Of a stretch of 64,000 nucleotides of DNA, positions 1 to 10,702 are shown in pieces (position 1 is the first letter of the stretch; each line of letters starts with the position of its first letter). A program made the translations under genes and the position numbers. The DNA comes from Rutidosis leptorrhynchoides (taxonomy: Eukaryota; Streptophyta; Magnoliopsida; Asterales; Asteraceae), in contig NC_092338.1 in the NCBI RefSeq assembly GCF_046630445.1, positions 207,349,501 to 207,413,500 of the forward strand. The letters run 5' to 3'. The notes beneath the pieces are model-generated. The model did no database searches. It was given only the letters and a program-made list of their open reading frames with translations, and was not told the DNA's origin.

Positions 1-1488
1 GAGTTTTTCGTTGATTTGGATTTCATCTAACGGAATAGTGAGATCTTCTTTAGCAAAACATTTCTTCAAATTCGAGATGTGGAAAGTGTTATGTACAGCC
101 GCGAGTTGTTGAGGTAACTCAAGTCGGTAAGCTACTGATCCGACACGATCAATAATCTTGATTGGTCCAATATACCTTGGATTTAATTTCCCTCGTTTAC
201 TAAATCGAACAACGCCTTTCCAAGGTGCAACTTTAAGCATGACCATCTCTCCAATTTCAAATTCTATATCTTTTCTTTTAATGTCAGCTTAGCTCTTTTG
301 TCGACTTTGGGCGGTTTTCAACCGTTGTTGAATTTGGATGATCTTCTCGGTAGTTTCTTGTATAATCTCTGGACCTGTAATATGTCTATCCCCCACTTCA
401 CTCCAACAAATCGGAGACCTGCACTTTCTACCATAAAGTGCTTCAAACAGCGCCATCTCAATGCTTGAATGGTAGCTGTTGTTGTAGGAAAATTCTGCTA
501 ATGGTAGATGTCGATCCCAACTGTTTCCGAAATCAATAACACATGCTCGTAGCATGTCTTCAAGCATTTGTATCGTCCTTTCGCTCTGCCCATCAGTTTG
601 TGGATGATAGGAAGTACTCATGTCTAGACGAGTTCCTAATGCTTGCTGTAATGTCTGCCAGAATCTTGAAATAAATCTGCCATCCCTATCAGAGATAATA
701 GAGATTGGTATTCCATGTCTGGAGATGACTTCCTTCAAATACAGTCGTGCTAACTTCTCCATCTTGTCATCTTCTCTTATTGGCAGGAAATGTGCTGATT
801 TGGTGAGACGATCAACTATTACCCAAATAGTATCAAAACCACTTGCAGTCCTTGGCAATTTAGTGATGAAATCCATGGTAATGTTTTCCCATTTCCATTC
901 TGGGATTTCGGGTTGTTGAAGTAGACCTGATGGTTTCTGATGCTCAGCTTTGACCTTAGAACACGTCAAACATTCTCCTACATATTTAGCAACATCGGCT
1001 TTCATACCCGGCCACCAAAAATATTTCCTGAGATCCTTGTACATCTTCCCCGTTCCAGGATGTATTGAGTATCTGGTTTTTTGAGCTTCTCTAAGTACCA
1101 TTTCTCTCATATCTCCAAATTTTGGTACCCAAATCCTTTCAGCCCTATACCGGGTTCCGTCTTCCCGAATATTAAGATGTTTCTCCGATCCTTTGGGTAT
1201 TTCATCTTTTAAATTTCCCTCTTTTAAAACTCCTTGTTGCGCCTCCTTTATTTGAGTAGTAAGGTTATTATGAATCATTATATTCATAGATTTTACTCGA
1301 ATGGGTTCTCTGTCCTTCCTGCTCAAGGCATCGGCTACCACATTTGCCTTCCCCGGGTGGTAACGAATCTCAAAGTCGTAATCATTCAATAATTCAATCC
1401 ACCTACGCTGCCTCATATTCAGTTGTGTTTTGATTAAATATGTGTTGAAGACTTTTGTGGTCGGTATATATAATACTTTTAACCCCAT
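1..1488 (-). pseudogene. Element B integrase with end of RNase H (broken)
   Basis: This is Ty3/gypsy integrase in the reverse orientation. The ORF from 1488 first carries the tail of RNase H, entered by a frameshift near 1430. It then has the zinc-binding region (H near HPGTGKMY, and C-x2-C in ECLTCSK), the catalytic core with D in TMDFITKLP and ISDRDGRF, and E in [10 protein letters not shown] stop at about 289-291 falls just after RQKS. The same frame continues to base 1 with a GPF-type C-terminal module (NPRYIGPIKIIDRVG, then HNTFHISNLKKC), so the stop is a point lesion. A chromodomain would be expected further left, outside the window. Nonfunctional as read. Confidence 0.9.
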
Positions 1489-1972
1489 ATAAGTAGTGCC
1501 TCCAAGTCTTTAATGCAAAAACAACCGCGCCTAATTCCAAATCATGCGTCGTATAATTTTGTTCGTGAATCCTCAATTGTCTAGACGCATAAGCAATCAC
1601 CATCGTTCGTTGCATTAATACACAACCGAGACCTTGCTTTGATGCGTCACAATAAATCACAAAATCATCATTCCCTTCAGGCAATGACAATATAGGTGCC
1701 GTAGTTAGCTTTTTCTTCAATAACTGAAACGCTTTCTCTTGTTCATCATTCCATTCAAATTTCTTCCCTTTATGCGTTAATGCAGTCAAGGGTTTTGCTA
1801 TTCTGGAAAAGTCTTGGATGAACCTTCTGTAGTAACCAGCTAGTCCTAAAAACTGGCGTATGTGTTTCGGAGTTTTCGGGGTTTCCCACTTTTCAACAGT
1901 TTCTATCTTTGCCAGATCCACCTTAATACCTTCTTTGTTCACTATGTGACCGAGGAATTGAACTTCTTCCAA
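1403..1972 (-). pseudogene. Element B RT C-terminus and RNase H (broken)
   Basis: The frame starts in the RT thumb/connection ([14 protein letters not shown], then [12 protein letters not shown]) and continues into the RNase H domain, with D in YCDASKQG, E in THDLELGAV and D in YTDHKSL. It is separated from the upstream RT by one in-frame stop at about 1994-1996 (ELYA then FPKCAF) and from integrase by a frameshift near 1430. The domain order is that of Ty3/gypsy pol. Confidence 0.88.
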
Positions 1973-1993
1973 CCAAAATGCACACTTTGGAAA

Positions 1994-2571
1994 CTAAGCG
2001 TACAATTCTTCCTTCCTCAATACTTCTAACACCTTTCTCAAATGTTCACCGTGTTCTTGGTCATTCTTTGAGAAAATGAGTATGTCATCAATGAAAACAA
2101 TGACAAACTTGTCAAGGTATGGTCCACACACTCGGTTCATAAGGTCCATGAACACAGCTGGTGCATTAGTTAAACCAAACGGCATGACCATAAACTCGTA
2201 ATGACCGTAACGTGTTCTGAAAGCAGTCTTTGGAATATCATCTTCTTTCACCCGCATTTGATGATACCCGGAACGTAAGTCAATCTTTGAATAAACAGAC
2301 GAGCCTTGTAGTTGATCAAATAAGTCGTCGATTCTCGGTAGTGGGTAGCGGTTCTTGATGGTAAGTTTGTTCAACTCTCGGTAGTCGATACACAACCTGA
2401 ATGTACCATCTTTCTTCTTGACAAACAAAACAGGAGCTCCCCACGGTGATGTGCTTGGTCGAATGAAACCACGCTCTAAAAGTTCTTGTAATTGGCTTTG
2501 CAGTTCTTTCATCTCGCTGGGTGCGAGTCTGTAAGGAGCACGAGCTATTGGTGCAGCTCCTGGTACAAGAT
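1994..2571 (-). pseudogene. Element B reverse transcriptase (cut off upstream by element A)
   Basis: Reverse transcriptase palm and fingers: [21 protein letters not shown] (first catalytic Asp), [12 protein letters not shown], and FIDDILIFS (catalytic D-D pair intact). Translation continues upstream without a stop through [10 protein letters not shown] and [10 protein letters not shown] to base 2571, where element A begins. The upstream part of the same polyprotein resumes at 19742 on the other side of A. The downstream end is a single in-frame stop at 1994. Confidence 0.92.
2567..2571. repeat. Target-site duplication of element A, left copy (AAGAT)
   Basis: AAGAT lies directly before the LTR start TGATG at 2572 and recurs at 19737-19741, directly after the other LTR ends in ATTATCA. 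A 5-bp duplication is the standard Ty3/gypsy integration footprint and proves that A inserted into B's pol. Confidence 0.95.
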
Positions 2572-2954
2572 TGATGTTTCGCGAGGTGTATATAAAATAC
2601 TATTAAATTTTACAAGGAAATACTATTAAATATGATACAATTTTACACAAGATATTTATTTATTTATAGAATGGATATACTTAAACCTTGCTACAACACT
2701 TATAGGCAGTGTACCTAATCGTACAGTAGTGTAGTTTTTAGTAAGTCCGGTTCGTTCCACAGGGAAAATCTTTAAACAAAGCTTAACGCTATATTAGTTT
2801 ACTTTTATAAAAATACAAATATATATACAAGTAATATTATTATTATAAAGGGGGGTTTTTACCGTTTAATGACCGGTTTGTCGATTTTAAAACTTTAGTC
2901 GCAGTTAAAACCAAATGTAAAATATTAAAAATAAATACAAGACTTAAATTAAAG

Positions 2955-3125
2955 CGTAAAGTAAATAACGATAATGAAATTGCGAATAATAAAAGTGCGA
3001 TAAAATAAACTTGCGATAATTAAAAAGTACGATAATTAAAAGTGCAATTAAATACAATAACAATAAAAATGCGATAATTAGAAGTGCAATTAAATATAAA
3101 ATAAAGGAAATTAAATATGAAATAA
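2955..3125 (-). repeat. Degenerate GCGATAATTAAA-like array in Athila LTR
   Basis: Variants of a 12-16 bp unit around TGCGATAATTAAAAG repeat imperfectly about eight times. The twin block is at about 18040-18205 in the other LTR. A similar array occurs in the LARD internal region (48085-48220 and, inverted, about 55855-55945). No function is known to me. Confidence 0.7.
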
Positions 3126-3940
3126 AAGAATTATGCTTATTTAAACTTCCGTAATCATGATGTTTGACGTGTTCATTTTAGTTTTATGCCCATGGGTTAA
3201 TTGTCCTTTGTCCTGAATTATTTAATATGTCCGTCTGGTTTTTGTCCATAACAGTCCATCAGTCATAAATATAAAGTGCGAGTGTCCTCGTCAAATTATT
3301 CTTATACCCAAAGTTAAATATTCCAACTAATTGGGGACTTAAACTTTAACAAGATTTTAATACTTTGTTTAATAATTACACCAGGATGTCGACTGAGTGT
3401 AACCCAAGGTTTTAATATTTTGTTATCAATTATACCAAGTGTCCTTGTACATAATTTCACCCCTGTTTTAATTATTCTAGTGGCTATTAATCCATTCTCG
3501 TGTCCGGTTAAATGAACGATTATTCATACATATAAATACCCTGCCCATCGTGTCCGATCGAGTGTAAATGGTTATTTATAGGGATGCCCAATTGTAAATC
3601 TTTATATTGACATTAACAAACTATCATTTAGTTAAACAAATATAAAGCCCATTAATAGCCCATAGTCTAATTTCCACAAGTGTCGTTCTTTTATCCAAAC
3701 CCCAATTATGGTACAAAGCCCAATTACCCAATTTTAGTAATTAGCCCAACATCATGATTACTTCGGATTAAATAAGCATAATAATAACTTAGCTACGAGA
3801 CATTAAATTAAAAAGGTTGAACATAACTTACAATGATTAAAAATAGCGTAGCGTTACACGGACAGAATTTCGACTTACACCCTTACAACATTCGCTAACA
3901 TACCCTTATTATTAGAATTAAAATTAAAATTAAAATTATA

Positions 3941-3947
<7 letters not shown>

Positions 3948-4020
<73 letters not shown>
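3948..4020. repeat. (AT)n microsatellite in left Athila LTR
   Basis: About 73 bp of uninterrupted AT dinucleotide; the same site in the twin LTR (19031-19139) is about 108 bp. Confidence 0.97.
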
Positions 4021-4022
<2 letters not shown>

Positions 4023-4070
4023 CGTTTGTAAGATAGAGAGATAGGATGGATTTTACGTTCACCAAACTGC

Positions 4071-4079
4071 GAATTTATA
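4071..4079 (-). promoter_or_regulatory. TATA-like box of Athila LTR (left copy)
   Basis: In the element sense this reads CCTATAAATTCG, a good plant TATA-box match in a locally GC-richer setting. The paired palindromes lie about 20-80 bp upstream of it. The twin is at 19190-19198. No transcript evidence is available. Confidence 0.5.
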
Positions 4080-4099
4080 GGCCTGTGAACTGAAAAAGG

Positions 4100-4152
4100 A
4101 GCTCATACGATCGCATGAGCTTTGTTCTTCAAGGCCATGCGATCGCATGGCC
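4100..4152. repeat. Paired palindrome module, left LTR
   Basis: Two palindromes built on ATGCGATCGCAT have centres at 4110.5 and 4142.5, 32 bp apart. The first (4100-4121) has arms AGCTC/GAGCT and one broken pair (A at 4107). The second (4133-4152) is perfect over 20 bp with arms GGCC/GGCC. Confidence 0.95.
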
Positions 4153-4617
4153 AGCTGGGGAGGCTCACATTTGGTTGTTTTCTTCTGCCGACGGTTTTAT
4201 AAATAAATATAATATATTAAATAATTATAAGAATTATTTAAATATTATATTATATTTATGTGCATAGTTGACTTGTAATTTTTAGTCCGTTGCGTCGAGC
4301 GTTGAGAGTTGACTCTGGTCCCGGTTCCGGATTTTCGAACGTCCTTGCGTACAATTTAATATCTTGTACTTTTTGTTTTGAATCTTGTACTCTTGTAATT
4401 TTGAGACGTTTCTTATCAATAATTGGAACCTCGTTGATTGTATTTTGTACTTTTGAGCTTTTTGGTCGTTTGCGTCTTCAATTCGTCGAATCTGTCTTTT
4501 GTCTTCACCTTTTATTATTTAAACAAATATTACTTGTAAATAGAACAATTGCAACTAAAAGCTTGTCTTTCTTGAGGAATAATGATATGAATTATATGTT
4601 CGTTTTTAGCATTATCA

Positions 4618-4636
4618 AATATTCCCACACTTGAGC
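4618..4636 (-). promoter_or_regulatory. Element A polypurine-tract region
   Basis: Directly upstream (in sense) of the 3' LTR is AAGTGTGGGAATATT. Its core AAGTGTGGG recurs at 5902-5910, 6251-6259 and 10696-10704. The position fits the plus-strand primer site. Confidence 0.65.
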
Positions 4637-6777
4637 GTTGCTTGTCCTCAAGCAATATAGTCTTGAAATACAAGAATCACTTCTTTATTCTTCACACTTT
4701 GTACATCAGTGATTTCTATACGGCGGTATAAACAATGGTAGTAACGATGTGGTTTACAGTCCCATATGACTATATAAAAATTTAGATCCATTAAGGAAAT
4801 TCGATCTTTATAAAAACATTTGATCTTTTGAAAATTAAATCTAGTTTTTACCCTAGATAAGTTTTCCGGAATAACCCTTCACCGGTGTTTGCAAAATATT
4901 TTTGTGGGCTTGGTGGGTTTCAGATTTGAAAATTTTAGCTCAAAACTTGCGGTTTTGTGTCACCCACTTGCTAACCTTGTATTAGGAAAGCAACACGTCC
5001 AGTTTACTTGTCCCGTATATTACCTTTCGATAAACTACCGTCCAGTTGTAAAGGAAAGCGTTGAACAAGCAACTGTTAAGGCAATGTCCCCTGACATGCT
5101 TTTAATTATGATCTATAACGTGTCGAACGCAATTACTATCCTTGGTAGGAGCAATAGTAAAGCTCACCCTTATGATTTTTCGGGCTGGTACAAGGTCCTA
5201 TCTTCGACCATGCTATGCAACCACCGTTATTACGGCTGACACCCGATTTGGTTCAGGTGACCTAATGAATTCCAGGTGAATTCCTAGGATTTTACGTTCA
5301 ATGGTAATGAACGCATTGAAAATAGGGTTTTCAGAAAACAAATCGGTTTGTAATTTTGATCAAAATATTTTCTCGTTTAAGCTCGAGTTTAGATATCATT
5401 GAATTCCATGAGTTTGAATTCTCAATCTGTAAGGTCAATCTCTAGGATTGAGTAATATCAGGCTTAAAAGCTGATTTTTAATCTTTAAGGAGACTATACT
5501 TTCTGGGGATCTGATTCATTAGTCTTATCCAGCTAATTTGCACGGTGCCCCCCCATTTTACGAGATAAATCCTTCTCATGGTTAGGATCAATCTGACCAC
5601 TTGGCGACCCTGTTTGATGCTGAGGTCCGTGGATTTCCTGCTGATTTTAGTGATGACTTTTCTAGGTTTTTCGTCAACCTACAGCTGGTCTGGACGACAA
5701 CTTCATGACCTAACTCAAGAAGCGCGTTTCTTTTTCGGAAGACTTTACTTCCTTTTAATGATGGAATTGATTCATCGTGTAGATCCATCTCTTCTTTTCT
5801 TTCATCGGGTAAAATAGTTTAGTTTAGTCCAAAGCAAAAGTATTTTTAGTTATTTGGTACAGAAATATGTGACATATGTTTAAGATAACTTGGTAATTTT
5901 TCCCACACTTGGCTTTTATTTTCCTTTTTATTGTTCTCTATTCCATTTTAAATGAATTTTAACATTTTGGTTTGTTTCTCAATTTATGTCCTTTCCGAGG
6001 TAACAATAATTTCGGTGTTAACACCTAGTTTTATCGTTCATAAATATGTATAAACATGATTTTGAGTTCATTTAATTGAAAATTTTGAAAAATTTTACTA
6101 GACTTGGGTAGTCAGTATATAAGACTAGGGCTGTTCTTTATTATCAGAGAGCACTAGATTCTAATACAACTACTACGTTACTAGTATTTTTAATGGTAAC
6201 CAAGTGTATAAAGATAAAAATTTTTAAAATCCGAAAGAATTTAACCCCTTCCCACACTTAAGATCTTGCAATGCCCTCATTTGCAAGAAATCAGTACAAT
6301 TTAAATTATTGAGGGTGATTAGCGTAGAAATGATTAAATTTTACCAAAGTTTCCAAACATATTGGCGTTTGTTTGCTGAATGATAAATGGTGCATATCAT
6401 TTGTTCATTTCGTCTGTTGTTACATCACATTTATTTGTCATCTTGTCGTCAAAATTAGTAGCTTTTGCTGAACTCAATGCCAGTATTTGAAAATGCGCTG
6501 TTTTACCCTGTTTTGTACAATCGACAATATACATACATACAAATATAATCATGCATGGCAATTTGAAATGGGACTTAATATCCCACTTTCAAATTCTAAA
6601 TATGAAATATTAGTACACAATAATAATAAAATAATAAAAATTACACAAATATATCCAATAACATAAGTTTAAACATGAAAAAGTCAAAAGATAAAAACAT
6701 AAAAATCATAAAAATAACCAAATGGAACTAAATCAGTCTGGATAGGGGTTCCAGTTCATCTCATCGGGTGGGTTCCA
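4637..6777 (-). other. Element A noncoding region between ORF1-type gene and 3' LTR
   Basis: About 2.1 kb with no supportable gene. Short ORFs on both strands lack recognisable domains. It contains two further copies of the AAGTGTGGG motif (5902-5910, 6251-6259). Long 3' noncoding regions are usual in Athila elements. Confidence 0.7.
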
Positions 6778-8271
6778 TTATTGGTTAGAGGTGTTCTGAT
6801 AGGCTTGGTTATAGTCATACCGGTTAAAGGGTGGTCGGATATCGGGGCTATGTGGCGGAAAATGAGCAGGTCGCGTAGGTACATAGTTATTTGGTACCTG
6901 ATATGATAGCTGGCTCATGATTTGGTGCTGATGAACTAACCAGCTATCGTGTTGGCGTCGCCTATAATCCTCGTATACTCGCTCGGAGTTCCACTGCTCA
7001 TACATACTATGTCTTGTCGCGTTCGTCATTGCTTCCTCATCTATACGAACGTGGACGTCAAGAATAGCATCTCGAAAGACATCCCTAATGTCTTCTGCCT
7101 CCTCCATTTCCTCGTCTGAGCCTCTCTCTACCTGAGGATGAGATCCCTCATAGGGTACTGCCTGGTTACGTCTACTTTTCAATACCTTAGCACCCACATA
7201 AACTTTCAATCCTAAGGGCTCAACCTGTTCTCTACAAATCTGTAATAGACCCCCTTGGTTCCTATCAACACCTAAATACTCTCCAATGAGAGTAACAAAA
7301 ATACCTCCTCCTATTATACTCCCGTCCTGCATTCCCTCTACCATTTTAGATAAATAAAAAGCAACACAGTAAGGGATATTGACAAAGCTTCTAGGATCCC
7401 GAATACACTTTAGGTAGAATAAATCATATAAGGTAATTTTTTCTTTATTATGACCTCTTTGTGTAATCGAGTTAGCCAAAAATCTATGAATAATACAAAG
7501 CTCGGCTCTGTCAATATGTGTATAGGAGTGTCCTCCTGCTCGTGTAAAAACATCAAAATGTGACATACGCCTCCAAATGGCGTCGGCGTCAAAGTTACTA
7601 TCTACCCGTTCACCATAATGAATCAAGTTTGTACAATCGGGTAATAGCAACTCACCAGGAGTATATATCTGTAAGGCCCTGGCCATGTCCAGCATGGACA
7701 TTCTGTACATCCTACCGCCAAGGATAAACCTAAGAAATCTTCTATCATCTATTCTAACTATATTTGTATCAAGTGATACAGTACTCATCAACTCAACACA
7801 CCATTCCTTATATACAGGTCTACGAATGGTGAAAAGACGTTCCCAATATGTAAAAGAAGAACTGCCATACCTTTGAATTAAAAGCTGTCTAACACGGTCT
7901 GCTAGATGGACGGTTTCCAAAGGGGCCTAATTGATTACCCTTGGCACCTCTACATTTTTTGTTACCAATTTGAATTTGTTCCTTTGATATGTCTCGTAAT
8001 CTCTCCATCTTCTATCAAATCTCAGATTAGGATGTAGAGTGTGCTCAGGAATCGTTGGGAATTCTACTGGCGGCCTAATTGGGAATACTATGAATTCATC
8101 AACAAACTGTACCGGATCATAATAAGGTATGTGCTGATCAGGCTGTTGTTGTTGTTGTTGTTGTTCCTGTTGTGGTTCTTGTTCGTGTTGCATTTCTGGT
8201 TCTGGTTCTGGTGCTGGTGCTGGTCGTCTAGATGATGATGCTCCTGAACCTCCAGTATCGGCTTTCTGCAA
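6778..8271 (-). pseudogene. Athila ORF1-type gene in the envelope position, one in-frame stop
   Basis: One frame runs from ATG at 8271 to the stop at 6778 (498 codons), with a single TAG at 7927-7929. The N-terminal 114 residues are low complexity: a Pro/Glu/Gln-rich run, then a segment ending VEVPRVIN. Downstream of the TAG the same frame goes on with ETVHLADRVRQLL, RRFLRFILGGRMYRM, MARALQIYTPGELL and RAELCIIHRFLANSIT, which I recognise as resembling the Arabidopsis Athila ORF-1 family (function unknown). The C-terminus is acidic, then Pro/Tyr/Gln-rich. I see no signal peptide or clear membrane segment, so although it sits where retroviral env lies, the sequence does not support an envelope protein. 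Confidence 0.8.
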
Positions 8272-8285
8272 AACACATTAAACAC

Positions 8286-10121
8286 AAAATTTGTGCATCC
8301 AAATATGCATTAGTGTTAGCAAAATAACAACTTAAAACAATCACTATAACATGTTAAATCAAAATTAAACTTATACACATTTTCACAATTTTTCACAATT
8401 CTACACTTTTCAAATAAGCACATATGAAAATGTATACAAAATTCATAAGCATTTAACTCAAATAACATGTCAAAATATTCATTACTAATAATTAAACAAG
8501 TCTCAAATGGCAAATATATCAAATTAATCAAGTTCATGAATTTTGGACTTAAAAAGTCCACTTTAATCTCCAAAAATCATGTTTAGGATCATTGTTTGGA
8601 TTATTTAACTATCTAAACATGTTACACTACTCAATTTAGCAATAATTCATGACAAAAATCGGCCATAACCTGTTTATATCAAAAAGCCCCAAATTGCTCA
8701 AGAACACAAACCCTAGATTTCTAAAAATTTTGAAGTTTTTGGCTTCAAATCATGTTAAATAGCATCAATCTAGGTTATACATGCATAAAATACTAACAAT
8801 TTAACACTAATTACACTAGAAATTAAAAAAATTGCATTAGGTAAAAAATTGGTAATTATCACAAAAACTAGGAATTTATAGAGTTTAGGGGTGTAATTTT
8901 TACCAATTTGCTGAAGAATGAGAATCAAGGCATGATTAGAGCAAGAATTTTGATGAATTACGGTGAAAAAATGGCGAAAATTGGTGAATTTTTGGGTGAG
9001 TTTCGTGAATGTATGTGTGTGTTTGTATTGAGGCAGAACCGAGCTACTGTATGTATCAGGCCTGTATTTGGTCCCCATGCGATCGCATGGGTTCCAAGTG
9101 CAAACCCCATGCGATCGCATGGGGTGCCGGCTACAGTGATTTCAGTTTTTTTTTTTTTTTTTTATAAAACCTTATACTTTATAAAACTTATAATTAATTA
9201 AATTTTAAAAATTTTGTTTTCCTTTAGGAGCGAGGGTGTTTCGGATCGTTGTCCTAGTCTGTCTCTCGACAAAATTTTAAAATTTGTCAAATCAAAGCGC
9301 GGTTTTTAAAAGTAAAGATTTTTGGGTTTTTTAATGTTTTTGGCATACTTTAATTCAATAAGATTAAAAATAATGATAATAAAAGTTCTCGTCCCTCCCT
9401 CGGGTAAAGCAATTTCGGTTCAAAGACCTAGTCTTCAACTTACGACGAATTTTAAAAATCATATTTTTAACTTAATGAGATAAAGTAAATTTTTGTTTTT
9501 AAATTCACACAACTTAAATATAAAATTCAAAATTAATATTAAAAATTCACACCAAACTTAAAATTTGAAATGCATAAAATTAAAAATTCATATTTTAAAA
9601 ATTAAAAATTCACACCAAACTTAATTTAAAAATTCATATTATAAATTCACACCAAACTTATATTAATTTTTCAAATATTTACAATTTTAAATATATTGAT
9701 TTTACAAAGTTTACAATATTAATTTAAGATTTATATATTAATTTTAAAAACATGGTAAAAATAAAATTAAAAATCTTTTTGGCTTTTTATCCCACTTTAA
9801 TCAATCAAATATTATCAAAAATATACGCCCCTCTTTTCGGTAAAGTAATTTCGGTTCCAAGACCTAATTTAACTCATGACGAATTTTTGAAATATTTTGT
9901 GTTGATTGATTAAAGATATTTATACCTTAAGAATAAACGTTAAATTTCGCAGTGATGTAATAAATTTTTGTATGATATCAATAATTTCGGTCACCAAACC
10001 TAATTTTATTCAATACCAATTTAATACTTTATAGCGAACAAATTAGCGTTTATTATCAAAAGGTTAAAAATAAAAATAATAAAAATAAAAACTGTACAGA
10101 CATACCTTTGAAATGGATTTC
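8286..10121 (-). other. Element A spacer upstream of ORF1-type gene
   Basis: Noncoding, AT-rich DNA of about 1.8 kb. It holds the paired palindrome module at 9074-9125, a T run at about 9147-9164 and a stretch (9480-9700) of repeated ATTCACACCAAACTTA-like phrases. No ORF with a recognisable domain is present. It could be the 5' part of a subgenomic transcript for the ORF1-type gene (inference). Confidence 0.6.
9074..9125. repeat. Paired palindrome module, internal spacer
   Basis: Palindromes centre at 9082.5 and 9114.5 (32 bp apart). Both have the core ATGCGATCGCAT, with arms CCC/GGG in the first (9074-9091) and ACCCC/GGGGT in the second (9104-9125). The intervening 13-20 bp is unrelated to that of the other modules. 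Confidence 0.95.
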
Positions 10122-10538
10122 TTAGTTATACGATCTATCCCATTCATAAGATAGTCGGTTTAATTGGTTTTCCATGGCTACATAGGCGTAACCTCGAGCA
10201 TTCAGTGTTTTTTCTTCTAAACATATGAACGGTCCGTCTCTGCATAAAGTAACAAATTCGGTATTTGAATAGGTTTGATTATTTGAACATTTACCTCCAT
10301 GTGACCATTTTCCTCATTTGTGACATCTTTCTAGGCGTCGTGCTCTTCTTTTCGCTGCGGATTTTGATTTTCTTTTACCAAATTGTAACTTATTATCTTC
10401 GCATCTGGATTCTTTTCTTACTCCGTCCAATCTTTCTCTGATTACTGATACTATTTCACTCGGTAGTGTGTCATTATTACGTTTAGTGATCAAAGCGTGT
10501 AGCATTAGACCATGGTTTAGTTCACAGGCAGTCTTCAT
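10122..10538 (-). pseudogene. Small basic ORF with broken zinc-binding-like motif, downstream of integrase
   Basis: A frame opens at ATG 10538 (MKTACELNH) and encodes 74 residues ending in a strongly basic stretch (KRKSKSAAKRRARRLER) and CHK before a TGA at 10314-10316. Past the TGA the same frame stays open to 10122 and continues GKWSHGGKC, then about 50 more residues ending EWDRSYN. If the stop replaces a Cys codon (TGT to TGA, one base), the motif would be C-x2-C-x4-H-x3-C, close to a zinc knuckle. A basic region next to a possible zinc knuckle suggests nucleic-acid binding (inference). I do not recognise a named family. Confidence 0.55.
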
Positions 10539-10702
10539 TTCCTAAAAAAAATAAAAATTCAGAATGGGGGGAGAAGACTAGTTCTTTAGGGTCTGCTAGG
10601 GAAAGACCATTCGGGTTCCATTTTCGAGAACTACACGAAAACAGACAATCTAACTCTAACAGAAATACATAAACCCCTTTAAAGACTTGATTCTCCCCAC
10701 AC

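Larger units (their letters stand above)
2572..4617 (-). repeat. Element A 3' LTR
   Basis: This LTR has the same sequence as 17657-19736. In the element's sense it begins TGATAATGC and ends GAAACATCA. It contains an (AT)n tract (about 3948-4020), a TATA-like box (4071-4079), the paired palindromes (4100-4152) and a degenerate array of GCGATAATTAAA-like units (about 2960-3120). It is 34 bp shorter than its twin, mostly because of AT-tract length. Confidence 0.95.

Noticed and set aside
4100..4152. Paired palindromes as a CRISPR-like array
   Set aside because: Only two units per site, palindromic cores, nuclear plant retrotransposon context; no cas genes.
4290..4634. ORF in the Athila LTR, repeated at 19409-19834
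   Set aside because: Same sequence in twin LTRs, antisense to the element, with no recognisable domain; the second copy runs into element B.
6778..8271. Calling the envelope-position gene a retroviral envelope protein
   Set aside because: No signal peptide, cleavage site or membrane segment is visible, and it resembles Athila ORF-1, whose function is unknown.
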